Shown here: positions 27,628 through 36,616 of the stretch, in pieces | Layout: the number at the start of each line of letters is the position of its first letter | Numbering within the stretch: the first letter of the stretch is position 1 | Source of the DNA: Pirellulaceae bacterium | GTDB lineage: Bacteria; Planctomycetota; Planctomycetia; Pirellulales; Pirellulaceae | NCBI GenBank assembly: GCA_028280445.1 | Contig: JANQLU010000106.1 | Span: forward strand, 62,001-126,000 | Direction of reading: 5' to 3' | DNA: 64,000 nucleotides | Notes under the pieces: generated by a model | What the model saw: only the letters and a program-made list of their open reading frames with translations | The model's database searches: none | What the model was told of the DNA's origin: nothing | Translations under genes and position numbers: made by a program

Positions 27628-29115
27628 TTATTCCAGACCTTGTGAGTTGGTTTCGATCTTGTAAAAGCCGGTTCGAGCTGTGACATAGAGGGTCGATCCG
27701 ACTAAAACGCAATTGGCGGGTGATTCTGGCGGCTTGACGCGAGCGATTTCTTTGCCCTCGGCCGAGTAGACCACGATGCTGCCGGCTGATGTCAAATAGA
27801 CATTGCCATAAACATCCATAGACATGCCGTCGCTGCCCACGTCCGCAAATTTGCGTTTGTTTTTGAGTTTGCCTGGACCGACGACGTCGAATGCCCAAAT
27901 GTCGTTTTTGCCGGTATCGGCGACGTACAGTGTTTTGTTGTCCGGTGACAAGATAATGCCGTTGGGTCGCGGGATATCGGTTTCGATTTGCATCAATTTT
28001 CCTCGCCGCGGAACATAGTAAACGGCTTCGACATCCAGTTCGAGGTTATCACGTTTTCCATAGCGAGGATCCGTAAAATAGAATCCTCCGACGGCATCGG
28101 GCACAATATCATTGGGGCTGTTAAGTTTTTTACCTTTGAATTTTTCAGCAAGTACTTTTGTAGAGTCCCCGAGGATTCGCGTGAGACGACGATTTCCACC
28201 TTCGCAACAAATCAACGCATCACTGGCAGTCCAGAACATGCCGTTGGTCCGTCCGGTTGATTTTCGAAACACCGTCGTTTGATTGGTTTGCGGGTCGTAT
28301 ACCAGACCGCGGCTTGTCGGGATATCGCTAAAGTAAATTTTTCCGTCTGGACCCACCGCGGGTCCTTCGGTAAATCGGAAACCGCCGGCAAGTTTTTCGA
28401 ATTTTGCGTCTGGAGCAAAGATCTTTGCTGGATGTTTGCTGTAGTCCGGTTTTTTAACCTCTGGAGACGGTTGAGGGTTTTCCTGAATACGGATGTTGCG
28501 CCAAGCGACTGAAATCGAGTCTTGCCGATTGCCAACGCCGTGAACTTGGAGGCCGATGAATCCAGTTTTGGTCATCCCATCTTTCAAGTCGGCTGCCGGT
28601 ACTCCGTTGAGCCAAGTACGAATCCGATTGTCGATCGCTTCGACGCGAAATTTGTTCCATTGGTTTTGTTTGAAAGCGTATCGAGCAGCGCGATTGTTTT
28701 TCAGATCAAATAGCCAACCACGACGTCCTTCGTCATAAATGCCCGCGGTGTAGGCGCGATCCGACGGATCGATTTCAACCTGGTAACCGTGGACGCGTCC
28801 TTTTTTGTAATCCTTCAGGCTATTGGATCGAATTTGGACGCCCGAATTCAGTTCCGGGTGAACTTTGAATTCAAGTTCCAACACGAAATTTCCGTAGTGT
28901 TTTTCAGTACAGAGAAACGAGTTGGGCGTTTTGGGAACTGTGTGACCAACGATCGTGCCGTTTTCCACAGAGTATTTTGCTTTGCCACCTTTTTGAGTCC
29001 AACCGTCGAGCGTTTTTCCATCAAACAGCGATTTCCATTTCGAATCTTGAGCCGACAAGGGGAGCGTGATGAAAACAACCAGGAACCCAAGGATCGTCGA
29101 ATTTTTGTAAGTCAT
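27628..29115 (-). CDS. DUF1080 (3-keto-glycoside hydrolase-like) fused to SMP-30/gluconolactonase
   Basis: 495 residues with a signal peptide ending near LSAQ (about 23). Residues ~25-210 are a DUF1080 jelly-roll (WKSLFDGKTLDGWTQKGG, NSGVQIRSN, GYQVEIDPS, IGLQVHG), a family that includes 3-keto-disaccharide hydrolases. Residues ~245-490 are an SMP-30 six-bladed propeller with metal ligands in FRFTEGPAVGPDG (Glu), LNSPNDIV (Asn) and TLYVADTGKND (Asp). The product should be periplasmic and act on sugars or sugar lactones. It is monocistronic. Confidence 0.9.
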   Translation of the reverse strand: MTYKNSTILGFLVVFITLPLSAQDSKWKSLFDGKTLDGWTQKGGKAKYSVENGTIVGHTVPKTPNSFLCTEKHYGNFVLELEFKVHPELNSGVQIRSNSLKDYKKGRVHGYQVEIDPSDRAYTAGIYDEGRRGWLFDLKNNRAARYAFKQNQWNKFRVEAIDNRIRTWLNGVPAADLKDGMTKTGFIGLQVHGVGNRQDSISVAWRNIRIQENPQPSPEVKKPDYSKHPAKIFAPDAKFEKLAGGFRFTEGPAVGPDGKIYFSDIPTSRGLVYDPQTNQTTVFRKSTGRTNGMFWTASDALICCEGGNRRLTRILGDSTKVLAEKFKGKKLNSPNDIVPDAVGGFYFTDPRYGKRDNLELDVEAVYYVPRRGKLMQIETDIPRPNGIILSPDNKTLYVADTGKNDIWAFDVVGPGKLKNKRKFADVGSDGMSMDVYGNVYLTSAGSIVVYSAEGKEIARVKPPESPANCVLVGSTLYVTARTGFYKIETNSQGLE

Positions 29116-29220
29116 GTTTTTTCTACTTTTTTTTGTGTTGAATTGTCTCGATTTTATCTACAGCATTTTCGTTTGCAATTGTCAAAAGGTGGGGTAACAC
29201 GTTAGTTTGGAATTTGTTCA

Positions 29221-29313
29221 AAATCGCAAGCGCGAAGCGTGAGCGAGGGACCGGAATTCCACGTACCTCCTGGTTGCATGACGTCCCTCGCTCACGCTTC
29301 GCGCTTACGATTT
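29221..29313. repeat. Inverted repeat, family C, copy 2
   Basis: 31-nt arms (29221-29251 and 29283-29313) with one mismatch, containing the same GCGTGAGCGAGGGAC core as the copy at 2167. This copy sits in the divergent spacer between the DUF1080 gene and the EamA gene, where a terminator role is unlikely. Confidence 0.9.
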
Positions 29314-29385
29314 GCCAATCAGAGATGCATGTTCGGACGTGCGAACATGGTTCAAAAATTTTGAGTTGATCCGATTCCCTACCAC

Positions 29386-30276
29386 TTGTTACTTCCGCTG
29401 GCCGCGTCGATCACATTTGCGTTCGCAGCTTTATTCGTCAAAAAATCGACGACTAAAAACATTTCGCCTTGGACGCCAATATTTGTTGCCAACATGTTGG
29501 CGGCCGTCGTGTTTTCATTTTTCTGGCCATTGGGGCAGGAGTTCCCTGGTTTTGCGTATCTCTGGCAGCCGGCGATTATCGGTTTGTTGTACGTTGCAGG
29601 CCAGTCTTTTATTTTGTCGGCCGTCGCGTATGGCGATGTATCGGTGGCCACGCCGGTAGCGAGTTTCAAAGTCGTCATTGTGACTTTTTTGTGCATGATT
29701 TTTTTGGAAACTCAACCAACCAGAGCGACGTGGTTGGCCGCCTGTTTGGCCGTCGTGGGCATATTGTTGATCAATCTGGTGGCGCCCCGATCTGGACACC
29801 GGCGAGTTTTGATTACCGTCGCTTTGGCGTTGGGTGCGGCACTGTCATTTGCCACGTTTGACGTTTGCGTACAAAGCTGGTCATCGCATTGGAGCGTTGG
29901 CAGAATCGTGCCGATTTCATTTTGGTTTGTGGGTCTTTATTCAATGGCTTTGATCCCATGGTGTACGCTCCGCGTGCGGCAATTGCAAAACGACCACTGG
30001 GTCAGTTTGATCACGGGAGGAGTATTGTTTGCCACGCAGGCGGGATTTTTAGTTTACGCATTGTCGGTATTTGGCGATGCTGCCAGAGTCAACGTTGTTT
30101 ATGCGCTGCGAGGATTATGGGGAGTTTTATTTGCTTGGCTGTTTGCCAAACGGTTTGACGGAAACGAACAACATTTGCCAACATCGATCATGCTGACCCG
30201 CCTGGTCGGTGCGACTTTCCTCGTCGCAGCAGTCATCATCGTTATTGTGTCCAGTTATTTTTCACAGCAATCGTAG
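29386..30276 (+). CDS. EamA/DMT-family transporter
   Basis: 296 residues with about ten TM helices in two halves (MLLPLAASITFAFAALFVKK..., then VLITVALALGAALSFATFDV...). The second half ends SIMLTRLVGATFLVAAVIIV. It is only distantly similar to the EamA protein at 3098. The start is a TTG; the frame is closed 24 nt upstream by a TGA and has no ATG. The TAG stop lies inside the left end of a type A repeat. The substrate is unknown. Confidence 0.8.
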   Translation: MLLPLAASITFAFAALFVKKSTTKNISPWTPIFVANMLAAVVFSFFWPLGQEFPGFAYLWQPAIIGLLYVAGQSFILSAVAYGDVSVATPVASFKVVIVTFLCMIFLETQPTRATWLAACLAVVGILLINLVAPRSGHRRVLITVALALGAALSFATFDVCVQSWSSHWSVGRIVPISFWFVGLYSMALIPWCTLRVRQLQNDHWVSLITGGVLFATQAGFLVYALSVFGDAARVNVVYALRGLWGVLFAWLFAKRFDGNEQHLPTSIMLTRLVGATFLVAAVIIVIVSSYFSQQS

Positions 30277-30460
30277 GGCCGGTTCCTACCGGCCAATCGA
30301 CGAACAAAATTTAGACAGGATTTACAGGATAGACAGGATTTTTTTCATGATTCATCCTGTTGATCATGTTCATCCTGTCCAAAAAGATTTGGAACTGTAT
30401 GGTTGGAAAGTAGTCGTACCGACCGTTTTGATTCGATTGGCCGGTGGGAACCGGCCCTAC
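30273..30460. repeat. Inverted repeat, family A, copy 3, interrupted by a family D element
   Basis: 28-nt arms at 30273-30300 and 30433-30460 match with one mismatch but are 132 nt apart instead of the usual 10-20. The gap holds a D element. The first bases of the left arm supply the stop codon of the EamA gene. Confidence 0.88.
30312..30380. repeat. Inverted repeat, family D, copy 2 (nested, degenerate)
   Basis: Left arm TAGACAGGATTTACAGGATA (from 30312); the right arm ATCCTGTTGATCATGTTCAT (from 30354) continues to 30380 and is imperfect. Compared with the perfect copy at 12457, both arms have substitutions. It lies wholly inside the type A repeat. Confidence 0.8.
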
Positions 30461-30498
30461 TCGTCGTAATGGCAACGACCGTCGCCACACTGGGGAGC

Positions 30499-30693
30499 TC
30501 ACATCGGTTGCATGGCGGGCGGACAAACTGGCAAACTGCTGGACGAGTTTTTCCCAGATGATTTTGCCGGTAAACTCAACAATTTTGAAACGCTTTTCGA
30601 ATGGCATTCGGGACATTCAGGTTGTTGATTTGAACGCATCAACAGTTCAAATTGATCGTTGCAATTGTTGCAGGAATATTCGTAAATAGGCAT
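30499..30693 (-). CDS. FmdB-family zinc ribbon protein
   Basis: 64 residues: MPIYEYSCNNCNDQFELL, then PECPECHSKSVSKLLSLP. The two CxxC pairs form a zinc ribbon of the FmdB regulatory protein family, named after a formamidase-operon regulator. The Ser/Lys-rich linker and SLPVCPPAMQPM tail are less conserved. Its function in most bacteria is unknown. It is divergent from nnrE with a 78-nt spacer and convergent with the EamA gene across the A/D repeat. Confidence 0.85.
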   Translation of the reverse strand: MPIYEYSCNNCNDQFELLMRSNQQPECPECHSKSVSKLLSLPAKSSGKNSSSSLPVCPPAMQPM

Positions 30694-30771
30694 TGATTCA
30701 ACGGGTTGTTCATTCGAGCGATTGTCATTTCTGATTTTAGCAGCAGTCGGATTTCACTCAACATCAACGGT

Positions 30772-31476
30772 ATGAAAAACAAACACCCCGAGTATCTCAC
30801 CCGTACGCAATCACGCATGTTGGACCAGATCGCAATCGACGAATTTGGGATCCCCGGCATTGTTTTGATGGAAAATGCAGCCCGCGGTGTTGTTGACGTG
30901 CTGTTGCAGCAAGGCGACGTGTCCAGTGTTTTGATCCTCTGCGGCACGGGCAACAACGGGGGTGATGGATTTGCGATTGCCAGACACTTGGTCAATGGCG
31001 GCGTCAAGGCAACGATCGGTCTGTGGGGAAGTGCGGATTCAGTACGCGGCGATGCGAAAATCAATTTGGACATTGCCAGAAAAATGAAAATTGACATCGA
31101 AGAAATCGATCCCAACGACGAACAACAGGTCGATTCGTTTTTTCAACGACACCGCGAATTGAATTATTCGTGGATTATCGATGCAATATTGGGCACCGGT
31201 GCGACGTTGCCATTAAGGGGATCATTTAGCAAGTTGATCGAATTTGCAAACCGGTTTTCGGCAAAACGGTTGGCTGTCGATATACCAACCGGAGTCGATT
31301 GCGATACTGGGGATTCTGGCGCGGTGCGTTTTCATGCCGATTTGACCTGTACCTTTGTTTGCAAAAAAACCGGTTTTGACAGATCCGACGCTGCGGCAAT
31401 TTTCGGAAACGTGCACGTGATTGATATTGGTGTTCCCCACGAAATTGTGGAAAAGGCCGCGGCGATTGACAAATAA
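30772..31476 (+). CDS. nnrE: NAD(P)H-hydrate epimerase (YjeF N-terminal type)
   Basis: 234 residues from ATG 30772 (MKNKHPEYLTRTQSR). It interconverts S and R forms of hydrated NAD(P)H so the dehydratase can repair them. Motifs are IDEFGIPGIVLMENAARG, GTGNNGGDGFAIARHL (about 58-73), DAILGTG and AVDIPTGVDCDTG. Only the epimerase domain is present; the C-terminal NADHX dehydratase domain often fused to it is absent and must be encoded elsewhere. An upstream Met (30706) would overlap the FmdB promoter. Confidence 0.93.
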   Translation: MKNKHPEYLTRTQSRMLDQIAIDEFGIPGIVLMENAARGVVDVLLQQGDVSSVLILCGTGNNGGDGFAIARHLVNGGVKATIGLWGSADSVRGDAKINLDIARKMKIDIEEIDPNDEQQVDSFFQRHRELNYSWIIDAILGTGATLPLRGSFSKLIEFANRFSAKRLAVDIPTGVDCDTGDSGAVRFHADLTCTFVCKKTGFDRSDAAAIFGNVHVIDIGVPHEIVEKAAAIDK

Positions 31477-31665
31477 ACTGACAAATGTCCACGACGGTCT
31501 GTTTTAACTAAACCGTAAGGTCCAGCAGTGTAGCAAATCGACGCACATAATTGGCGACCCGAACTGCGTGAAAACTGTTGAGAATCGCATTTTTTTTGAT
31601 CATAATTTTACTATGCTTCAGATCGAACCAATCACTTTCGAGATTTAAAACACGAGGCAGACGGA

Positions 31666-32169
31666 ATGATTTTTTGGGCATGTTTGGAATGCTTAGTGGC
31701 ATTTCTAATTGCTTTATTTATTGGAACGCTCGTCGAGTACCTGGTGCATCGCGCGATGCACGCTGGAAAATTTTTACATAAAAAACACGCGAAACATCAT
31801 CAAGCCAACCACGCCCAGGGCTGGTTGGGTGAATTCAAAGATTATTTTCTGCCAGGGCTGGTGATTATCTGGGTCGGATTTTTATATTCCATCGGAGCGG
31901 GAATTGGATTTGCGGTTGGCTGTTTCGTTTACGCTTCGTTGGCAGCCTACTCGCATCAACTGCAACATGAAAACCCGGATTTGGTTTTTTGGTTGCCGCG
32001 GCCAGTTCATCATTTGCATCACCATGGAAAAATGTGGCATCACAATTTCGGGATCCTGGTCGATTTTTGGGATCGCGTTTTTGGAACATACAAAAAAGTT
32101 GACTATGAACCGAAGAAAAAACGTGGCGACTACAAACTGAGTAGCTACTTCAAAATTCGTTGGTTTTAA
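31666..32169 (+). CDS. Sterol desaturase/fatty acid hydroxylase superfamily protein
   Basis: 167-residue membrane protein with the His-box pattern of di-iron hydroxylases: HRAMH (28-32), HKKHAKHH (38-45) and HHLHHH with WHHN (about 121-132). About four TM segments lie between. It is short compared with sterol desaturases and closer to carotenoid/fatty-acid hydroxylase-like forms. It probably modifies a lipid in the inner membrane using O2 and electrons. The next gene starts 15 nt later, so they form an operon. Confidence 0.85.
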   Translation: MIFWACLECLVAFLIALFIGTLVEYLVHRAMHAGKFLHKKHAKHHQANHAQGWLGEFKDYFLPGLVIIWVGFLYSIGAGIGFAVGCFVYASLAAYSHQLQHENPDLVFWLPRPVHHLHHHGKMWHHNFGILVDFWDRVFGTYKKVDYEPKKKRGDYKLSSYFKIRWF

Positions 32170-32184
32170 AATGAAGGCTCCAAA

Positions 32185-32730
32185 ATGTTTATCATTGATC
32201 TCTGGTTGCCGATTTTACTGTGTGGCATCGTATTGTTTTTTGCCAGTTTTATTGCCTGGATGATTTTGCCGCATCATTTTGCCGATTTCAAAAAACTGAG
32301 CAACGAAGATGAATTCATGGATCGAATTCGGGAAATGGATTTGCCCAGCGGCAATTACATGTTTCCTCACGTGGATTCCAAACAAGAGATGAGGGACCCT
32401 GAATATGCGGAGCGATATGAAAAAGGACCGCGGGGTGCGCTGGACATCTACGACAAAGCTAACATGCCAGTGAACATGGGGATGACGTTTTTGTTCTTTC
32501 TGGTAACGTCGGCGGTGATCGGTTACATCACACAAGTCGCCTGTCCCAATGGAACAGAATTTCTAAAAGTTTTTCGTGTCGCGGGGACGATCGGCGTGTT
32601 GGTGCATGCGTCGTCTGGCATTTTGAACGGAATCTGGTTTAGAAAACGGTTAATCGCTCATTTTGTGGACGGTATTGTTTACGGCTTGATTATCGGTTTG
32701 ATCTTTGCGCTGTTGTGGCCCGGTGCCTAA
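32185..32730 (+). CDS. Membrane protein of unknown function
   Basis: 181 residues. A hydrophobic N-terminus (LWLPILLCGIVLFFASFIAWMIL, residues 6-28) is followed by a polar loop (about 32-95) with HHFADFKKLSNEDEFMDRIRE and a KGPRGALDIYD motif. Then come three C-terminal TM segments: MGMTFLFFLVTSAVIGYITQ, VFRVAGTIGVLVHASSGIL and IVYGLIIGLIFALLW. No family was recognised. It lies 15 nt after the fatty-acid hydroxylase gene and 168 nt before the kinase gene, suggesting a lipid- or membrane-related role. Confidence 0.7.
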   Translation: MFIIDLWLPILLCGIVLFFASFIAWMILPHHFADFKKLSNEDEFMDRIREMDLPSGNYMFPHVDSKQEMRDPEYAERYEKGPRGALDIYDKANMPVNMGMTFLFFLVTSAVIGYITQVACPNGTEFLKVFRVAGTIGVLVHASSGILNGIWFRKRLIAHFVDGIVYGLIIGLIFALLWPGA

Positions 32731-32898
32731 TAGACCATTTCGGATGGCAACTTGACCACTCTGTAGGCCGGATTGAGACAATATTTACCGCGTTTGTAAT
32801 TTGCCGCGCGTCGTTTCGAAAATCGCGATGCCCACTTAATCACTCTCAACTTGCTTTTAGACCTGTTTTCAAAAAGCAACTTTGATGAAAATAGGTAA

Positions 32899-34566
32899 AT
32901 GGTCAGTCAGCAACAAATCGATTTGGAAAATACCACGGAGTTTTCGCTGCGCGATTCGACAGAAACCAATCGAGGCGAAGACCGACGAATTGGTTTGGTG
33001 CAGGAAAACTCCAGTTCGCTTGCCAGTGAATCACTCGAATTGCGCCGCAATCGTTTGCGGATTGCCAGCGTTTTATTGTTCTGTGGATTCGGTGCTTTTC
33101 TTGCTTTTGGACTGCTATTTCCGGCGCAAAACGAATTGATCGCAAATCGACGCATGTGGGTATTGATTTGTCATACGCTGGTGACATGTCTCTTGGGATT
33201 GATCGCTTTTCGCTTGTGCACCAACTGTCAATATTTGAAGCGCCAGATTCAATTCGTTGAAATTCTGATATTCGCTGCACCCTGTGCTTTTCTTTGTCTG
33301 GTTTCTTTTTTTCAGATCCAGCGTTCGATGCCGTTGGGATACATTCGACCGGTAGTTGAACCGTGGTTGATGATGATTTTTGCGTATTCGATATTGATTC
33401 CCAACACGTGGCGGCGGGCGGCGGCGTTCATTGCGCCGATTGCCGTTGTTCCACTGATCGTACTGACGTTTGCTTTTTTTACGAATTCGTCTGAAGCTCG
33501 TGCGGCGGTACCGGTCAGCGAATATTGGGGCATGATGATTGTCACCACGTTGACCATGTCGTTGGCGACCAGTATCGGTGTCTGGGGAGTTTACTCGATT
33601 CGTTCGCTGCGAAAAGAAGTTTTTGAAGCCAAACAATTGGGCCAATATCGTCTTGGAGAAAAACTGGGCGCTGGTGGAATGGGCGAAGTCTATTTGGCGG
33701 AACATTTAATGTTGAAACGCCCTTGTGCAATCAAATTGATCCGTCCGGAGAAAGCGGGGAATGCCGAAAACTTGGCGCGATTTGAACGAGAGGTTCGCGC
33801 TACTGCCAAATTATCGCATTGGAACAGCGTTGATATTTTCGACTATGGACGTTCGGATGATGGAACATTTTTTTACGTGATGGAATATTTACCGGGTCTG
33901 ACAACGCAACAGTTGGTTGATGTTTCGGGGCCGCTACCGTCGGCGAGAGTTGTCTATTTGATGATTCAAACTTGCGATGCATTGGCCGAAGCACATCGCA
34001 AGGGACTGATTCATCGCGATATTAAACCCGCCAATATTTTCGCGGCTCGACGTGGCGGTCTGTTTGACATTGCCAAATTATTGGACTTCGGAATGGTGCT
34101 TTCGGTTTCTGCCAACACCGACTCGGATATTACTCAAGCGGGATCAGTGCAAGGTTCACCATTGTATCTTTCGCCTGAGCAGGCGGTTGCCGACAAAACC
34201 GACGTCCGCAGCGACATTTATTCACTCGGTGCGTCGATGTATTTTTTGTTGACCGGACAACCACCGTTCAATCATCGAAATTCTATGAAGGTTCTGTTAG
34301 CGCACGCCAAAGACGTTCCCATTCCGCCCTCGGAAATCGTACCTGACGTAGACCCCGAGTTGGAAAAAATCGTGATGCGGTGCTTGGAAAAATCGCCAAC
34401 GGATCGTTTCCAGTCGGCTTTGGAACTCAAAACGGCGCTCAGAGAATGCAAATGCAATCCACCGTGGGATGAGATCAAAGCGCTGGCCTGGTGGGAGTCA
34501 AATGGATGTCCCGACAAAAAACAGCTCGATAAACAAGTGTTGCAAGTCGCGGAATCAGCAGTTTAG
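32899..34566 (+). CDS. Membrane-anchored Ser/Thr protein kinase (Hanks type)
   Basis: 555 residues. Residues ~50-235 hold about six TM helices; the kinase domain follows at about 250-520. Kinase motifs are LGAGGMGEVYLAEH (P-loop), CAIKLIRPEK (Lys), GLIHRDIKPANIF (catalytic loop, about 369-381), LLDFGM (DFG) and SPLYLSPEQ with DIYSLGASMYFLLTG. All catalytic residues are present. The order, membrane domain first and kinase last, is opposite to PknB. The N-terminal multi-TM part may be the sensor. It is downstream of the hydroxylase and the 181-residue protein. Confidence 0.92.
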   Translation: MVSQQQIDLENTTEFSLRDSTETNRGEDRRIGLVQENSSSLASESLELRRNRLRIASVLLFCGFGAFLAFGLLFPAQNELIANRRMWVLICHTLVTCLLGLIAFRLCTNCQYLKRQIQFVEILIFAAPCAFLCLVSFFQIQRSMPLGYIRPVVEPWLMMIFAYSILIPNTWRRAAAFIAPIAVVPLIVLTFAFFTNSSEARAAVPVSEYWGMMIVTTLTMSLATSIGVWGVYSIRSLRKEVFEAKQLGQYRLGEKLGAGGMGEVYLAEHLMLKRPCAIKLIRPEKAGNAENLARFEREVRATAKLSHWNSVDIFDYGRSDDGTFFYVMEYLPGLTTQQLVDVSGPLPSARVVYLMIQTCDALAEAHRKGLIHRDIKPANIFAARRGGLFDIAKLLDFGMVLSVSANTDSDITQAGSVQGSPLYLSPEQAVADKTDVRSDIYSLGASMYFLLTGQPPFNHRNSMKVLLAHAKDVPIPPSEIVPDVDPELEKIVMRCLEKSPTDRFQSALELKTALRECKCNPPWDEIKALAWWESNGCPDKKQLDKQVLQVAESAV

Positions 34567-34646
34567 CGTTTGAGAGTTTTATGAAACCTATCTGAGTCGA
34601 AACAGGTACCTTCAAAAACGTATTTTCTCAATTCAGGTGAGTTCTC

Positions 34647-36602
34647 ATGTTCTTTCGAACCGTATTGTTTGTCATTGTTGTCGCGTGCATTGATTCTTCG
34701 GTGTCGAGTCAAGATCGCAGAGGCACCCAGCAAGAAAAACAAAAGACTGTGGAGTTTGTGCGTGAGTACGGGCATTCCACCGTTGTGATTCAAAGTCGCA
34801 ATCAGTTTATCAAGCACACTTCGGCACTGTTGGACGACATCGGCTATGGCACATTTAAGGAAATGGCTGCCAATGTGATTCGTGAAAAGCAAGCTGGCGA
34901 GATGGACTCGGATAGACCGATCATTGTTTACCGATTGGTCGGTGGTACATCCCTCACGGAAACAACGATCAAGGACGAATCGGCTGTGCGAGCGCGGCCG
35001 ATCAGTGGATTGCGCCCAAAACTCAGCGATTGGAAAGAGCCACAAAAAATCGATTTTCCTCCCGTCCATTCTGATCTGCTTTGGGGAACTCCCCGCGAGG
35101 GCAAGACCTATGGCGTTGTCAGCGGCAAACAATTCGTTGCAGGCAAAAGCAAAAAATCTTTGACAGATTGGCGGAATAGCAAGCCGTTGAAATCTAAGCT
35201 GCTACAACGAACTCAGGATGTGATCAACAACAGCGGTTTTAGTTACATCGAGTCATTCAACAAAAATCACGACCCGTTTGATTTTTTTTCTGAGTTGGAT
35301 GAAGTGAAATACGAAGGTGATGAAAAAACTGTTGCTGGGCAAATTAATGCGTTGGGCAAAGCGGTTCAGTTTTTGGTGTTGGGAACAACCTACGAAAACA
35401 AAAGTCTGGAATTTCGGGCACATATCCAATTCAAAAAAAATGATGTGATTGGCAAACTCGTCGATCTCGACAAAGTCAAACAGCCGTTTCAATCGACAAT
35501 CGGGTTGCCGCGTGATGGCCTTGTTGCCAGTGTTTCAGCAAATTTGGAAAGCCTCCGCTCGCCATCAACCGTTCGCGTCATGTCGCAAAAATTGGCGGCG
35601 ATCGTCGAACAAATGTTTGGCCGACGAAAAGCCAAACTGGATCGCGCTACGATCAGCATTGCCGGAGAATTGATTGCGGAATCCTGGCACGAAATTGCCG
35701 CAATTCGCACCGGTTTATACATCGCTGACGAAGAGAAAAATACCGAATCGATGGCAGTGATCGCCGTGATCGATCCACGGAACCCCGACGGATTCATCGA
35801 TGAACTGACGAAAATCATGACGTTGGTCGATTCATCGGAGAAGACCGACGACAAACAGTTGCGAGAGTCAGAATTAAAAAAATGGATTGCCAATTTGGAC
35901 TCGAAATCTTACGAGACCCGCAAACGCGCTACCACACGATTGATGCTGGCCGGTGGCAAGGCCGAACCGTATTTGCGCAAAGTGATGAATTCGGGATCAC
36001 CCGAACAACGAATGAGAATCCGCATGGTTCTCAAACAGCTCGAAACCAATTCAAAACAAGCTGCAAAAATTCTCGCTTCGAACGATGGTCAAATTTGGTC
36101 AAAGATTCAGCCGGCTTATTCACTTAAAAAGAACGCCGGCAAAATGGGCAATCATACATATCACGAAATACGCATCTCGGTTGGCAACGAGTTCAACGAA
36201 AAGACCAAAGTGCGTTACGAACAAGAAATGCGAGCTGTGTTCGGATTGCAATGGTCAACGATTCGACTGGTACGAGTCAATCGCCAATTTGTGTTGATGC
36301 TAGGGTCATCCGACGAGTTGCTGAAAACGGCAGTCGCCAATGTTGCAGCGAAAAAAAATCCAATTCGCAAAACGTTTGAGAAAAACAAACGGCGGCTTGC
36401 GGGAAACAACCAATTGGAAGTCAACTTTTCCGCACCTCGGATTGTCAATCTGTTGAACTTTGATAAACCTGAAGTTTATGTGAAACCGGATGATCAAAAT
36501 ATCTCCTCGATCGGTTTGAATATTGGCGATCAAACCTGGGAATCGACTTTTCATGTTCCCGCGAGTGAGTTGAAAGTTTGGCTGAATCAAGGGATGCGTT
36601 AA
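34647..36602 (+). CDS. Secreted protein with a HEAT-like segment, function unknown
   Basis: 651 residues with a signal peptide (MFFRTVLFVIVVACIDSSVSS). Most of the sequence matches no family known to me. Residues ~408-470 (WIANLDSKSYETRKRATTRL then AEPYLRKVMNSGSPEQRMRI) look like the HEAT-type segment common in planctomycete proteins, where DFATREAA and SPELRRR motifs occur. It is probably periplasmic. The start at 34647 has AGGTGA 8 nt upstream. It is followed 14 nt later by the DUF1569 gene. Confidence 0.7.
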   Translation: MFFRTVLFVIVVACIDSSVSSQDRRGTQQEKQKTVEFVREYGHSTVVIQSRNQFIKHTSALLDDIGYGTFKEMAANVIREKQAGEMDSDRPIIVYRLVGGTSLTETTIKDESAVRARPISGLRPKLSDWKEPQKIDFPPVHSDLLWGTPREGKTYGVVSGKQFVAGKSKKSLTDWRNSKPLKSKLLQRTQDVINNSGFSYIESFNKNHDPFDFFSELDEVKYEGDEKTVAGQINALGKAVQFLVLGTTYENKSLEFRAHIQFKKNDVIGKLVDLDKVKQPFQSTIGLPRDGLVASVSANLESLRSPSTVRVMSQKLAAIVEQMFGRRKAKLDRATISIAGELIAESWHEIAAIRTGLYIADEEKNTESMAVIAVIDPRNPDGFIDELTKIMTLVDSSEKTDDKQLRESELKKWIANLDSKSYETRKRATTRLMLAGGKAEPYLRKVMNSGSPEQRMRIRMVLKQLETNSKQAAKILASNDGQIWSKIQPAYSLKKNAGKMGNHTYHEIRISVGNEFNEKTKVRYEQEMRAVFGLQWSTIRLVRVNRQFVLMLGSSDELLKTAVANVAAKKNPIRKTFEKNKRRLAGNNQLEVNFSAPRIVNLLNFDKPEVYVKPDDQNISSIGLNIGDQTWESTFHVPASELKVWLNQGMR

Positions 36603-36616
36603 CCGAAAGAAAAACG

